Assembly (NCBI GenBank): GCA_964652195.1
Contig: CAZZBB010000109.1
Coordinates: 38,403 to 102,402 of the forward strand
DNA from: MSPOR6 sp964652195
GTDB taxonomy: Bacteria > Poribacteria > WGA-4E > WGA-3G
DNA length: 64,000 nt
Direction: 5' to 3'
In this document: piece after piece, positions 1-8,406 of the stretch
Position numbering within the stretch: the first letter of the stretch is position 1
Layout of the letters: each line of letters opens with the position of its first letter
Made by a program: the position numbers and the translations under genes
The notes under the pieces: model-generated
Seen by the model: the letters and a program-made list of their open reading frames with translations, nothing else
The model's database searches: none
Told to the model about the DNA's origin: nothing

Positions 1-81
1 ACCATTTTCTCGAGCAGCCTCAACTATATTCGTTCCATCTTCAACCTCTATTTCAAGGTCATTTAGTTTTATAAGCGCCAT
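1..81 (-). CDS. nuoG: NADH-quinone oxidoreductase subunit G, N-terminal fragment (cut by window edge)
   Basis: Only the first 27 codons lie in the window. They begin MALIKLNDLEIEVEDGTNIV, which is the usual opening of the ferredoxin-like [2Fe-2S] domain of NuoG-type complex I subunits. The fragment follows nuoF by 36 bases on the same strand, as in most nuo operons. NuoG would carry the iron-sulfur chain from NuoE/NuoF towards NuoB at the membrane arm. The cysteines of the first cluster lie beyond the window edge, so the call rests on the opening motif and gene order. Confidence 0.8.
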   Translation of the reverse strand, partial: MALIKLNDLEIEVEDGTNIVEAARENG

Positions 82-117
82 TTTTTTACTCCAAGGTTTC
101 AGAATTCCGTTGTGTCT

Positions 118-1596
118 CTATACCAGTTCAGACATCTCTTTGGGTATAATCCGCTGTTGATATGCGTAATTTTCCTCTGGTGGAACAGTTGCTTCTTCGA
201 CAGATAAAGTAACCAATTTACCTTCACGGATAGCAGCCTCAAATTCAGGGCGAAACTTACGCATATAACTGACTGCTGGCCAAGAAACTGCAATACCGAA
301 AACACAGATTGTATTCCAAGTCATTGTATCAACATTTGCAATATTGTTTGCAACACTTTCCAACAGATCTAAATCTTCGTAAATTTCCTCTGTTTCACCC
401 GTATCTCCCCATCTGCCACCTTCTGCAATACCAAATTTCGGTCTTGTGATTTTCTCTTGTCTACCTTCCCCATCTGCAATCCGCTGAACAATGTCGCGCA
501 CCCACGGTGTCCCCCATCGACACGGAGTGCATTGTCCACAAGATTCATGGGCATAGAACTTCATTATATTCAGAAGGCAATCAACGATATTTCGAGTTTC
601 GTTCATGACAATGATACCACCCGAACCTAACATTGATTTGGCAAGTGTTAAAGATGTAAAATCAAGACGGGTATCTAATTCATAATGTGTTAAAATCGGT
701 GCAGAACTACCCCCGGGGATAACTGCTTTTACCTCTTCACCGCGTAAACCGCCAGCGACTTCTATGAGTTCTGAACATGTTAAGCCGAGTTCTAATTCAT
801 ATACACCAGGTTCGTTAACATCTCCACTGATACAGTAAAGTTTTGTACCAGTATTTGGATCTGGTTTTGGGGGGTCAAATCTTGCATCACCATAAGTTGG
901 TCCCATGTCTGTGTACCAATCAACCCCATTCCCCACGATGAAAGGTAAATTACACAAAGTCTCTACATTCTGGACTACGGTAGGTTTCATGAATACACCT
1001 TGAACTGCCGGGAAGGGAGGTTTGTTCCGGGGTTGTCCGCGTTTTCCCTCAAGTGATTCGATTAAACCTGTTTCTTCACCACAGATATATGCACCCGCCC
1101 CAGGATGTGTATAGATGTTAACATTGAGGCCTGTATCTCGGATATTTTCACCAATGTACCCCTGTTCTTTAGCTTCCTCAATAGCGGCATCTAACATTTT
1201 TTTACCGAGTGTAAATTCCCCGCGAATATAGACATAGGTGGTTTCAATTCCCATTGCAAAGCAACAGATTAAGATGCCTTCAATTAACAGATGCGGATTT
1301 TTCTCTAAGACATATCGGTTGCTGAATGTCCCGGGTTCACTTTCGTCAGCATTACAACAGAGGTAACGTGGTTCAATATCTCTTGGAACAAAACTCCATT
1401 TTTCACCAGTAGAAAAACCTGCACCGCCTCTACCTTTCAGACCTGCGTCCCACACCATTTGAGCGATTTCTTCAGGTTGAAATTCAGCCAAAGCCTTTTC
1501 AAACTGAGTATAACCATCGTATTGTCGATAGACTTCGAATGTGTTTATATTTGGTACGTCCAGATGCTCGTAGAGAATCCGCTTTTCTTGAACCAT
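118..1596 (-). CDS. nuoF: NADH-quinone oxidoreductase subunit F (NADH/FMN-binding)
   Basis: This 492-residue protein is the NADH-oxidising subunit of complex I. The FMN/NADH site reads GRGGAGFSTGEKWSF near residues 55-70, followed by the CNADESEPGTF motif near 80-90. The N3 [4Fe-4S] ligands are in ESCGQCTPCRWG near 352, with the fourth cysteine in TICVFGIA some 80 residues later. It is longer than a typical NuoF (about 420-450 residues), with part of the extra length in a proline/aspartate-rich stretch around residues 225-250. It lies 9 bases after nuoE and just before nuoG. No key residue appears to be missing. Confidence 0.96.
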   Translation of the reverse strand: MVQEKRILYEHLDVPNINTFEVYRQYDGYTQFEKALAEFQPEEIAQMVWDAGLKGRGGAGFSTGEKWSFVPRDIEPRYLCCNADESEPGTFSNRYVLEKNPHLLIEGILICCFAMGIETTYVYIRGEFTLGKKMLDAAIEEAKEQGYIGENIRDTGLNVNIYTHPGAGAYICGEETGLIESLEGKRGQPRNKPPFPAVQGVFMKPTVVQNVETLCNLPFIVGNGVDWYTDMGPTYGDARFDPPKPDPNTGTKLYCISGDVNEPGVYELELGLTCSELIEVAGGLRGEEVKAVIPGGSSAPILTHYELDTRLDFTSLTLAKSMLGSGGIIVMNETRNIVDCLLNIMKFYAHESCGQCTPCRWGTPWVRDIVQRIADGEGRQEKITRPKFGIAEGGRWGDTGETEEIYEDLDLLESVANNIANVDTMTWNTICVFGIAVSWPAVSYMRKFRPEFEAAIREGKLVTLSVEEATVPPEENYAYQQRIIPKEMSELV

Positions 1597-1605
1597 TTTT
1601 TTCCT

Positions 1606-2124
1606 CTACAAATTGTTTAGAATTTCATCAACTTTTTCTGGGGTTAAATTCTTATGTAAATCGTCGTTAATCATTATCACAGGAGCAACATCGCAAGAGG
1701 CAAGACACTCAACTTTCATGAGTGTGAATTTTCCGTCATCAGTTGTGCCTTTGGCAAGATTTGTCTCTGATGCTACATCAATACCTAATTTCTCTTTGAG
1801 ATGATCTAATACCACTTTGCAGTCTCGCAACGCACACGGAAGCGTTTGACAGACGCGGATGACATATTCGCCTACCGGTTCCTCAAAAAACATCGGATAG
1901 AAGGTTACTACATCTTTAACCTTCATCACGGTAACCTCCAACAATTCTGCTACATGTTGCATCACAGCAGGAGTGATATATCCTGCTTGTCTCTGGGCGA
2001 GATGTAGTGTTGGAAGCATGGCTGCTTCTTTTATTGGATACCGTCCAATCAGTTCATCAAATTGTTGCTTATTTTCTTCGTTAAACTGAAATGGTGTTTC
2101 TAATTGGATTATTTCATCTGACAT
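1606..2124 (-). CDS. nuoE: NADH-quinone oxidoreductase subunit E ([2Fe-2S] thioredoxin-like)
   Basis: This 172-residue protein carries the N1a [2Fe-2S] cluster of complex I. The ligands appear as CQTLPC (C-x4-C, near residue 92) and ECLASC (C-x3-C, near residue 140), followed by APVIMIND, the normal end of the thioredoxin-like fold. The helical N-terminal part contains PTLHLAQRQAGYIT and VTFYPMF, both typical of NuoE. The ATG abuts the stop codon of the Uma2 gene upstream, and nuoF follows 9 bases later, so it is co-transcribed. The length is normal for the family. Confidence 0.96.
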   Translation of the reverse strand: MSDEIIQLETPFQFNEENKQQFDELIGRYPIKEAAMLPTLHLAQRQAGYITPAVMQHVAELLEVTVMKVKDVVTFYPMFFEEPVGEYVIRVCQTLPCALRDCKVVLDHLKEKLGIDVASETNLAKGTTDDGKFTLMKVECLASCDVAPVIMINDDLHKNLTPEKVDEILNNL

Positions 2125-2925
2125 CTATGTTTTCCTTTTATTGGCTTTCAGTCGTGCAATTTCTTCGCGGAGCTGCGCGGCTTCTGCTTCGGCAGTTTCA
2201 GCGCGTGTAGATTCTTGTTCTGCGCGTGTTTCTGCGTTTTCTCGTGCAATAGATTCTTGTTCTGCGCGTGCTTCGGCAGTTTCAGCGCGTGTAGACTCTT
2301 GTTCTGCGCGTGCTTCGGCAGTTTCAGCGCGTGTCTGAACCCATTCTCCCGCAATAGGGTCATAAATCGCTATTACTCCATCGCGAAGACGGAAATCCAA
2401 ACCCAAAACGGATGATCGAATCCCTCCATCATCATCGGCGGTAATTGCCACATAGGCATCATCCACTAATGTAAATCCCATCAGTGGAGTTGGTAAATAC
2501 AATCCCTCTGCATCATATAAGAAGTAATCTTGGATCTCAAGTGAAGCGTATACATCCATTTTCTCATCTAAGTCTTTATCATAGGTGGTTTTACTGGAGA
2601 ACTCCATCACAAAATCGGGTGCTTTGCCTTCCTCCCATGTTTTATACGTCAGACGCGGCTTTGGGTTTATGCCAAAACAGACAAGTACATCCGGAGATAT
2701 AGACGTCCAGGGATCCCCCTCTTCGTAATACATCATGATGTCGCCGGAGACATAAACCTCAGAGTGTTGTGCGAAATGAGCTTCAAGCGCATGCAACGTC
2801 CACGTTAGTAATTTTCTATGATAATCGCTTACTGCCATGGGTTTTCCATCTTCAGAAGGATAAAGGTTTGCATCATCAGTAGGGACATAAGGGATAGAGG
2901 AATCTCTTGCATAAGGTGGTGCCAT
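2125..2925 (-). CDS. Uma2 family (DUF820) restriction-endonuclease-like protein with coiled-coil tail
   Basis: This 266-residue protein has a PD-(D/E)XK-type Uma2 domain over about residues 30-190. SISPDVLVCFG, PDFVMEFSSKT and KMDVYASLEIQDYFLYD correspond to the family's acidic and lysine active-site positions. The family is expanded in cyanobacteria and Poribacteria; its biological role is unsettled. From about residue 195 the protein becomes a highly charged heptad-like tail of AETAEARAEQES units, predicted to form a coiled coil. It sits inside the complex I operon between the VOC gene and nuoE, abutting the nuoE start. That place is unusual and suggests a late insertion with no role in respiration. 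Confidence 0.88.
   Translation of the reverse strand: MAPPYARDSSIPYVPTDDANLYPSEDGKPMAVSDYHRKLLTWTLHALEAHFAQHSEVYVSGDIMMYYEEGDPWTSISPDVLVCFGINPKPRLTYKTWEEGKAPDFVMEFSSKTTYDKDLDEKMDVYASLEIQDYFLYDAEGLYLPTPLMGFTLVDDAYVAITADDDGGIRSSVLGLDFRLRDGVIAIYDPIAGEWVQTRAETAEARAEQESTRAETAEARAEQESIARENAETRAEQESTRAETAEAEAAQLREEIARLKANKRKT
2185..2340. repeat. Intragenic tandem repeat encoding the coiled-coil tail of the Uma2 protein
   Basis: The same roughly 42-bp block (CGTGCTTCGGCAGTTTCAGC followed by GCGTGTAGATTCTTGTTCTG) recurs about three times with a variant block containing GTTTCTGCGTTTTCTCGTGC. A 42-bp period is 14 codons, two heptads, so copy-number change by slippage would lengthen or shorten the coiled coil without a frameshift. 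Confidence 0.8.
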
Positions 2926-2990
2926 TATGTATCTCCTTAAAAGTATTTAGTCCTTTCTGTTTCCTATTCTCCAACTTCACCCATAAAGAG

Positions 2991-3347
2991 TTAGTATTTT
3001 CCCACAAACTGAATTCGGTTTTTCTCAGGATCTCGGATATCAAAAACCCCATAACCATTATCATTTTCCAAAGGTCTTAAACGTAACCCTTTTGACTTTA
3101 AATGTTGGTGCATTGCATTCACACTTTCAACTTTAAGCATTAACTTTTGTCTTCCCTCATTTGGTTTACTTGCACTATGTAAACACAATGTACATTCACC
3201 TGTATTAAACCGGTAAAATCGATTTTCTGGAAATGGTTGGTCTTCATCTGGAGTCAATCCAATTACATCTCTATAAAATGCAATGACATTTTTCATATCT
3301 TTTACAAAAAGCATGACGCCACCAAGACTAACTTTTATTTCTGACAT
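2991..3347 (-). CDS. VOC family protein (glyoxalase/bleomycin-resistance/dioxygenase fold)
   Basis: This is a single 118-residue VOC domain. It opens with the first beta strand and helix (VMLFVKDMKNVIAFYRDVIGL), has the central FYRFNTGECTLCLHSASKP, and ends with DIRDPEKNRIQFVGKY, where the last strand normally carries a metal-binding glutamate or similar residue. In this copy that position is occupied by the N-R-I-Q stretch. The substrate cannot be predicted: such proteins include glyoxalase I, dioxygenases and resistance proteins. It is 55 bases after nuoD on the same strand, an unusual location in a nuo operon. Confidence 0.85.
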   Translation of the reverse strand: MSEIKVSLGGVMLFVKDMKNVIAFYRDVIGLTPDEDQPFPENRFYRFNTGECTLCLHSASKPNEGRQKLMLKVESVNAMHQHLKSKGLRLRPLENDNGYGVFDIRDPEKNRIQFVGKY

Positions 3348-3402
3348 ATCTACACCATTTAAATTAAAGGATGATCCAAATTCTCTATTGATAAGTGTTT
3401 TA

Positions 3403-4599
3403 TTATCTATCTAATTCCCCTGCAATCACGTTCAAACTACCTAACACTGCAACTGTATCTGATACCATCCCGCCTTCCAACATGTGTGGTAGAGATTGGA
3501 AATGAAAAAAACTTGGGGGTCGAATCCTGATACGGTAGGCTGTACCACTACCATCGCTTACTATGTAAAAACCTAACTCTCCGTTTGGAGATTCAGTGGC
3601 ACAATAACTATCCCCCGCAGGCGGTTGTACACCATGTCCGTCCATAACAACCTTGAAGTGATGAATTAATCCTTCTATATGTCCATAAGCATCAGACTTA
3701 TGGGGCATTGTAATCTTGTTATCTTCAGTACTAAATGGACCATCAGGGAGGTTATCTAAAGCTTGCGTAACGATACCAGCACTTTGAATCATCTCCTCCA
3801 TCCGAACCAAATAACGGTCATATACATCCCCGTTAGTGCCAACCGGTACTTCAAATTTCATTTCATCATAAGAGGAGTAAGGTTCAGATTTACGTATATC
3901 ATGAGATACACCAGTTGCTCTTAGGCAAGGTCCCGTCACACCATAATTGATTGCATCTTCAGGAGAGATTACGCCTACACCTTTTGTTCTATCCATCCAA
4001 ATACGGTTCCGTGTCAATAATGTGTGTGTTTCTTTTAATGCTTTAGGGAAATTGGAAATGAAGTCTCGAACATCGGATTCAAATCCATCATAAAGGTCAC
4101 GAAAAACACCGCCTACACGCGTATAACTTGTCGTCAACCGTGCACCGGTGGTTTTTTCAAAGATACTATAAAGTTTTTCTCGTTCACGGAAACTATAAAG
4201 GAAAACAGAAAATGCCCCTAAATCCAAAGCTGCTGTTCCAAGCCATAGAAGATGGTCAGCCATTCTTGAGAGTTCTGCCATCAATATCCGGATATACTGA
4301 CATCGTTTTGGTATTTCTATGTCAAGTAATTGCTCAACTGCAAGTACATAACCGAAATTATTGGATAACGGTGAAAGATAATTCATCCTATCTGTAACAA
4401 CGATGAACTGGTTATAATCTAAATTTTCACCAAGTTTTTCAAACCCCGTATGTAAATAACCCGCATGGGGTGTCGCCCTTACAATGGATTCACCATCAAG
4501 TTCTAATACGATTCGGAGGGTTCCGTGGGTTGCTGGGTGCTGAGGTCCAAAACTTAAAACCATCTTCTCGCCTGTTGTCCGTTCCATCCCACCTTGCAT
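3403..4599 (-). CDS. nuoD: NADH-quinone oxidoreductase subunit D (49 kDa, quinone site)
   Basis: This 398-residue protein is the complex I subunit that, with NuoB, forms the quinone-reduction site. It has GPQHPATHGTLRIVLELDGE near residue 18, PHAGYLHTGFEKL near 40, NYLSPLSNN, and the C-terminal SLNVIAGELDR, all hallmarks of NuoD. Its length matches the family. The chosen ATG has AAGGAG six bases upstream. It is separated from nuoC by sodC and from nuoE by the VOC and Uma2 genes. It is a standalone NuoD, not the fused NuoCD form. Confidence 0.97.
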   Translation of the reverse strand: MQGGMERTTGEKMVLSFGPQHPATHGTLRIVLELDGESIVRATPHAGYLHTGFEKLGENLDYNQFIVVTDRMNYLSPLSNNFGYVLAVEQLLDIEIPKRCQYIRILMAELSRMADHLLWLGTAALDLGAFSVFLYSFREREKLYSIFEKTTGARLTTSYTRVGGVFRDLYDGFESDVRDFISNFPKALKETHTLLTRNRIWMDRTKGVGVISPEDAINYGVTGPCLRATGVSHDIRKSEPYSSYDEMKFEVPVGTNGDVYDRYLVRMEEMIQSAGIVTQALDNLPDGPFSTEDNKITMPHKSDAYGHIEGLIHHFKVVMDGHGVQPPAGDSYCATESPNGELGFYIVSDGSGTAYRIRIRPPSFFHFQSLPHMLEGGMVSDTVAVLGSLNVIAGELDR

Positions 4600-4646
4600 A
4601 GAAAACTCCTTTTTTACAATTGATTCACGCTTTTCCTAAGCTGTAA

Positions 4647-5213
4647 TTATTCAACCAATTCAATAACACCACACCCAATCCGAGCACCTGCATTTCCGGA
4701 TGGTTGAGAAGTGAAATCGTCAGCATCAGCATGGACGATTATCCCTTTTCCAACAACATCTATATTAGAACCGGTACCAATTTCCCAAAGTTCTGTACTC
4801 AATTCAATAACACCTATGCCATCTTCCCCAACATCTATATTACCAATGTCTCCAAGATGGAATTCTCCTTCTCCCCATTTCCCGTGTGCAACGTTAGTAG
4901 GATTCCAATGACCACCTGCCGATTTTCCATCAGGTGAACTACAATCCCCTTTTTCGTGAATGTGAACACCATGCAGTCCAGGGGAAGCGTTCTTTATCTC
5001 AATGTGGACCATGACGGTCTCCCCTATTTGTGTGAAGGTCGCCATACCAGTTACTGCACTTCCACTCGCTGAATTAATGACCGCAATTGCTTCCTTTGAT
5101 GGACCGGATAGAATGATTGTTTTCTCTACCATTTCACATCCTGTTAATAGGAGAGAAACAGCAAATAGTAGGCATGCAGCATTGATGTAGCGTATAAAAA
5201 ATGTCTTATTCAT
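4647..5213 (-). CDS. sodC: Superoxide dismutase [Cu-Zn], lipoprotein type
   Basis: This 188-residue protein converts superoxide to oxygen and hydrogen peroxide outside the cytoplasm. The N-terminus is a lipoprotein signal ending in LLLTGC (Cys26). The Cu/Zn ligands are visible: VHIHEKGDC, GGHWNPTNVAHG, FHLGD and GIIVHADADDF, and NAGARIGCG holds the second disulfide cysteine and the conserved arginine. It lies between nuoC (25 bases) and nuoD on the same strand. A co-transcribed SodC could protect against superoxide made by the respiratory chain, but that is inference. The enzyme appears complete. Confidence 0.95.
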   Translation of the reverse strand: MNKTFFIRYINAACLLFAVSLLLTGCEMVEKTIILSGPSKEAIAVINSASGSAVTGMATFTQIGETVMVHIEIKNASPGLHGVHIHEKGDCSSPDGKSAGGHWNPTNVAHGKWGEGEFHLGDIGNIDVGEDGIGVIELSTELWEIGTGSNIDVVGKGIIVHADADDFTSQPSGNAGARIGCGVIELVE

Positions 5214-5238
5214 TTAATTACTCCAACTTAATGTTGTG

Positions 5239-5784
5239 TTATGCATTCTGTTTGTCAAAATTGAAACGTTCTCGTTCCCCACGTCCCCGTAGCGGATAAT
5301 CTTTACGGAGAGGATGTCCTTCAAACTCATCAGGCATAAGTAATCGTGTTAAATTGGGATGTCCTTCGAACTCAATACCAAACATATCATAAGTTTCCCT
5401 TTCTAACCAATTTGCACCTTTCCATAAGTTTACGACCGTAGGAACTTTTAAATCTTGATCATTGACAGGTACTTTAACACGTATACGTGGTGTTTCACCT
5501 TCAAAAGTATATAGATGATAGACGACCATGAATCTTGCATAATCGTACTTCATCAATTCCTCTTCTAAATTGGAATTATCAACTGCTGTTATATCAACCA
5601 GCATGGAATATGCAAGATCGGTTTTCAAATATTCTAAAAGAGGATATAAACTCTCTTTGTATACAACAACGACAACACCGTCTTTGGCTTCAGCATCAGA
5701 TAATAATCCATCACCGATTTTTTCTCTTAGTTGCTGTATCACTAATGGTGTAGTATCTTCAGTTATCTCTTTTTCTTCTGTCAT
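5239..5784 (-). CDS. nuoC: NADH-quinone oxidoreductase subunit C (30 kDa)
   Basis: This 181-residue protein is a hydrophilic subunit of the complex I connecting module. The C-terminal signature is clear: LWKGANWLERETYDMFGIEF, then GHPNLTRLLMPDEFEGHPLRKDYPLRGRGERERF. Its ATG overlaps the nuoB stop codon by four bases (ATGA), implying translational coupling. The following gene is sodC instead of the usual nuoD. The length is typical for a standalone NuoC. Confidence 0.95.
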   Translation of the reverse strand: MTEEKEITEDTTPLVIQQLREKIGDGLLSDAEAKDGVVVVVYKESLYPLLEYLKTDLAYSMLVDITAVDNSNLEEELMKYDYARFMVVYHLYTFEGETPRIRVKVPVNDQDLKVPTVVNLWKGANWLERETYDMFGIEFEGHPNLTRLLMPDEFEGHPLRKDYPLRGRGERERFNFDKQNA

Positions 5785-6302
5785 GGCGCAGCCTCAACAC
5801 CTTTTGGTAATTCACCTTTTTGTATTTGTCGTTGAACTTGCATGACGGCATCAATTAAATCTTCTGGTCGGGGTGGACATCCCGGTATATAAACATCAAC
5901 AGGTAAGAATTGGTCAACCCCCTGAATTAATGTATATGTATCAAATACGCCTCCACAAGATGCACATGCACCCATCGAAATAACCCATTTTGGGTCTGGC
6001 ATTTGATCATAGATACGTTTGAGTACCGGCATCATTTTTATCGAAATCCGTCCAGAAACGATGAGTAGATCTGATTGTCGGGGTGAAAATCGAATTGCCT
6101 CTGATCCAAAACGAGAGAGATCATATTTAGAAGCCAAAGTAGCCATCATCTCAATTGCACAACAAGCCGTGCCGAAAGGCATTGGCCACAAGGAATTCTT
6201 CCGTCCCCAATTGACAACCTTATCAATTGTTGTCGTGATGATATTACCATCAGATTGTTCAGTGCTTGCTCCACTTTGTATATTGTTATTGGCTAATCCC
6301 AT
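5781..6302 (-). CDS. nuoB: NADH-quinone oxidoreductase subunit B (N2 [4Fe-4S] cluster)
   Basis: This protein binds cluster N2, which passes electrons to quinone. Counting from the chosen start (173 residues), the ligands are the paired Cys47-Cys48 in FGTACCAIEMM, a cysteine in GACASCGG (Cys113/116) and Cys142 in IPGCPPRPED. The start MGLANNN is preferred over an in-frame ATG 21 bases upstream because AAGGAGG lies six bases before it. With this start it overlaps the end of nuoA by ten bases. The N-terminal 20 residues are poorly conserved linker. Confidence 0.95.
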   Translation of the reverse strand: MGLANNNIQSGASTEQSDGNIITTTIDKVVNWGRKNSLWPMPFGTACCAIEMMATLASKYDLSRFGSEAIRFSPRQSDLLIVSGRISIKMMPVLKRIYDQMPDPKWVISMGACASCGGVFDTYTLIQGVDQFLPVDVYIPGCPPRPEDLIDAVMQVQRQIQKGELPKGVEAAP

Positions 6303-6661
6303 GTCAAGCCTCCTTTTTTCCAAGCGTAAATGTAACCCAGAAGTAGAATACCGATAAACACCAGCATCTCAATTAATATAAACATTCCATCAGATTGAGA
6401 CATCTTTTTAAAAATAACTGCCCAGGGATATAGAAAGACTACCTCAATATCAAAGATGATAAAGAGCATAGCGATAAGGTCAAACCGAATAGTGAATCTT
6501 TGTCTTGCATCACCGATCGGTTGAACTCCAGATTCATAAACTGAAAGTTTTACACGGTTGGGGCGTTTTGGTCCAAGAAGATGGGTAAGGCCGAGATTTA
6601 TAGCTGCAAATAGGACAGCAAATATCCCTAAAAATACTATAGGAAGATAATCTTGTAGCAT
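6293..6661 (-). CDS. nuoA: NADH-quinone oxidoreductase subunit A (membrane)
   Basis: This 122-residue membrane subunit has three predicted helices: about residues 5-27, 62-84 and 90-113. The conserved loop between the first two reads YESGVQPIGDARQRFTIRFD, and the second helix has the acidic FIIFDIEVVFLYPW motif of NuoA. It is the first gene of the nuo operon, and its stop overlaps the nuoB start region. No strong Shine-Dalgarno sequence sits next to the ATG; the nearest GGAGG is about 20 bases upstream. Confidence 0.95.
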   Translation of the reverse strand: MLQDYLPIVFLGIFAVLFAAINLGLTHLLGPKRPNRVKLSVYESGVQPIGDARQRFTIRFDLIAMLFIIFDIEVVFLYPWAVIFKKMSQSDGMFILIEMLVFIGILLLGYIYAWKKGGLTWD

Positions 6662-7188
6662 AAACTTATATCTATTCTAAGCCTCCAGCAGCAGACAGAT
6701 ATATTACGAAAAATTACATATATACTATTCAAATTTCTGTTTCTGCCAACAGTAAATATCGTTTTGTGTTTTATCTTCAATGAAAATTACACACTGCTCA
6801 ATTATTTTACATATTTTGAATAAAGTGTCAAGTATTTTTCAGAAAATATTTGATTTTTCAATGATTGTAGAGAAATAGATGAACTGATAGTCTTATTCGT
6901 AGGTTGGGTTGAACCGCAGGTGAAACCCAACATTCACTGTATGTCCAGCGTTACCTGTTGCTAAAGAACATGTTGAAAAAACTTAGTAGATTTGATAATC
7001 TGATGAAGCATGAGATGTACCTCTAACTATCACTTTCATCACTCCAGAGGGGTGATATGTCAATAGAAAAAGACATATCAACATCCCGCACTCCAGCGGA
7101 GTGCTATGTAATAAATAGGTGGCAACTTGCGTTATAATAGAAGACAAAGCACGAAATATCATCATAAAGAAATCATGGAGAAAATAAC
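6662..7188. other. Intergenic region between divergent nuoA and SDR genes, with two repeat pieces
   Basis: I see no gene here. At about 6901-6935 a GTAGGTTGGGTTGAACC piece is followed by GTGAAACCCAAC, forming an inverted repeat of TTGGGTT and AACCCAA. At about 7040-7125 is a second element (CTCCAGAGGGGTGATATGTC through CTCCAGCGGAGTGCTATGTA). This has a close relative at 52545-52611, where it is interrupted by another element. A TATAAT at 7133-7138 could be the -10 box of the SDR gene, but I find no matching -35. The nuo promoter presumably also lies here. Confidence 0.6.
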
Positions 7189-7905
7189 ATGTCAAAAGTA
7201 GCAGTGATTGCAGGTGTTGGACCAGGATTAGGGGCAGCGATCGCACGGAAATTCGCAAGTGAAGGCTGCAACCTTGCCTTACTTGCACGTTCAGCCGCAT
7301 ATAGTATCAACTTATCAAATAGACTGGAAGAAACTGGAGTGAAAGTGCTGCCAATACCAACAGATATAACAGATAACACACAGGTAGTTGCAAGCTTTAA
7401 AGAAATTCGAGAGGAATTAGGAACACCCGATATACTCGTTAACCATGCCGGAAATGCTGCATGGGGAAATCTATCTGAACTGACAGCGGATGCATTCGAA
7501 AGTGCATGGAGGGTTTGTACACTCGGAGCTTTTCACTGTATTAAGCAGGTTGTTCCAGGAATGATAGAAAAAGGTAGTGGTACCATTCTTTTTTCTGGTG
7601 CTACCTCTGCTGTACGTGGCAGAGCAGGGGCAATTGCATTTAGTAGTGCAAAATATGCAATGCGCGGTTTAGCATCTTCACTTGCACGTGAGGTAGGACC
7701 GCAAGGAATTCATGTAGCACACGTCATTATAGATGGTATTATTGACACTCCTGATGTACGGGAAAGGTATCAACTATCACCTGATGAACCATTACTCGCT
7801 CCAGATTCTATTGCGGAAACTTACTGGGCACTTATACAACAAGAACGCAGTGCTTGGAGCTTCGAAGTAGATGTAAGACCCTATAATGAGGAATTCTTTA
7901 CATAG
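7189..7905 (+). CDS. Short-chain dehydrogenase/reductase (SDR) with substituted catalytic tyrosine
   Basis: This 238-residue Rossmann protein has the N-terminal nucleotide site GVGPGLG (residues 9-15), an NHAG motif near 85 (NNAG in classical SDRs) and the active-site serine region LFSGATS (Ser136/140). The YxxxK catalytic pair reads FSSAK (Phe151, Lys155), so the usual tyrosine is a phenylalanine. Related divergent SDRs share this change as far as I recall, so it may be a real subfamily whose activity differs from classical SDRs. The substrate is unknown. It is a single gene facing away from the nuo operon. Confidence 0.88.
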   Translation: MSKVAVIAGVGPGLGAAIARKFASEGCNLALLARSAAYSINLSNRLEETGVKVLPIPTDITDNTQVVASFKEIREELGTPDILVNHAGNAAWGNLSELTADAFESAWRVCTLGAFHCIKQVVPGMIEKGSGTILFSGATSAVRGRAGAIAFSSAKYAMRGLASSLAREVGPQGIHVAHVIIDGIIDTPDVRERYQLSPDEPLLAPDSIAETYWALIQQERSAWSFEVDVRPYNEEFFT

Positions 7906-7925
7906 AAGTTAAGGGTAATTTAGTT

Positions 7926-8143
7926 GTAGGTCGGGTAGAGCTTGCGAAACCCGACAAGTTAGCACTGAAACAATCTACACGCGGTTCGCCTTTCAGAAAA
8001 AATCCTGTTGCGAAACCCGACATGTTGGCACTGAAACGCTATTGTCAAAAGCTTGGGGTGTTCCCGCGATTTTCTTGTGAAACCCGCCCAGTTTGCCTTG
8101 AAACCTTGATATCGTCGGGTTTCGCACGCTCTACCCGACCTAC
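7926..8143. mobile_element. MITE-like element with about 30-bp terminal inverted repeats
   Basis: The left end GTAGGTCGGGTAGAGCTTGC continues GAAACCCGAC. The reverse complement of the right end matches 29 of 30 bases, with one change. Inside, GCGAAACCCGAC followed by GTTnGCACTGAAAC occurs twice in direct orientation. At 218 bp there is no room for a gene, so if mobile it depends on a transposase elsewhere. The flank at 8200-8236 holds a related partial copy (GGGTTTCGTTCCACAACCTA). Confidence 0.75.
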
Positions 8144-8312
8144 GAACTTTAGATTTTATTAGAGACCAAAACTACAGACAATTAAAACATTTAAACCCAG
8201 TGATACATGGGTTTCGTTCCACAACCTAACCTACAGGTAGTTTATATAGAAATATGAAAAAATATAACAGAACATACGAAAACTAAATAAACCTACAAAC
8301 AATCTAAAAAAC

Positions 8313-8341
8313 TTGACAGAGCAAAATCAATTAGATATTAT
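8313..8341 (+). promoter_or_regulatory. Sigma-70-type promoter for the Gfo/Idh/MocA gene
   Basis: A perfect -35 box TTGACA (8313-8318) and TATTAT (8336-8341, one change from TATAAT) are separated by 17 bases. Transcription would start near 8348, upstream of either candidate start codon (8374 or 8407). Confidence 0.7.
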
Positions 8342-8406
8342 TAACCATAAATACATACTGCAGAATTTATTGAATGAATCATTCTTTCAGGGGCATTGGG
8401 AAATCT

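Noticed and set aside
2141..2415. Ser/Ala/Arg- and Cys/Phe-rich frames opposite the Uma2 gene
   Set aside because: They mirror the tandem repeat on the other strand and are low-complexity artefacts.
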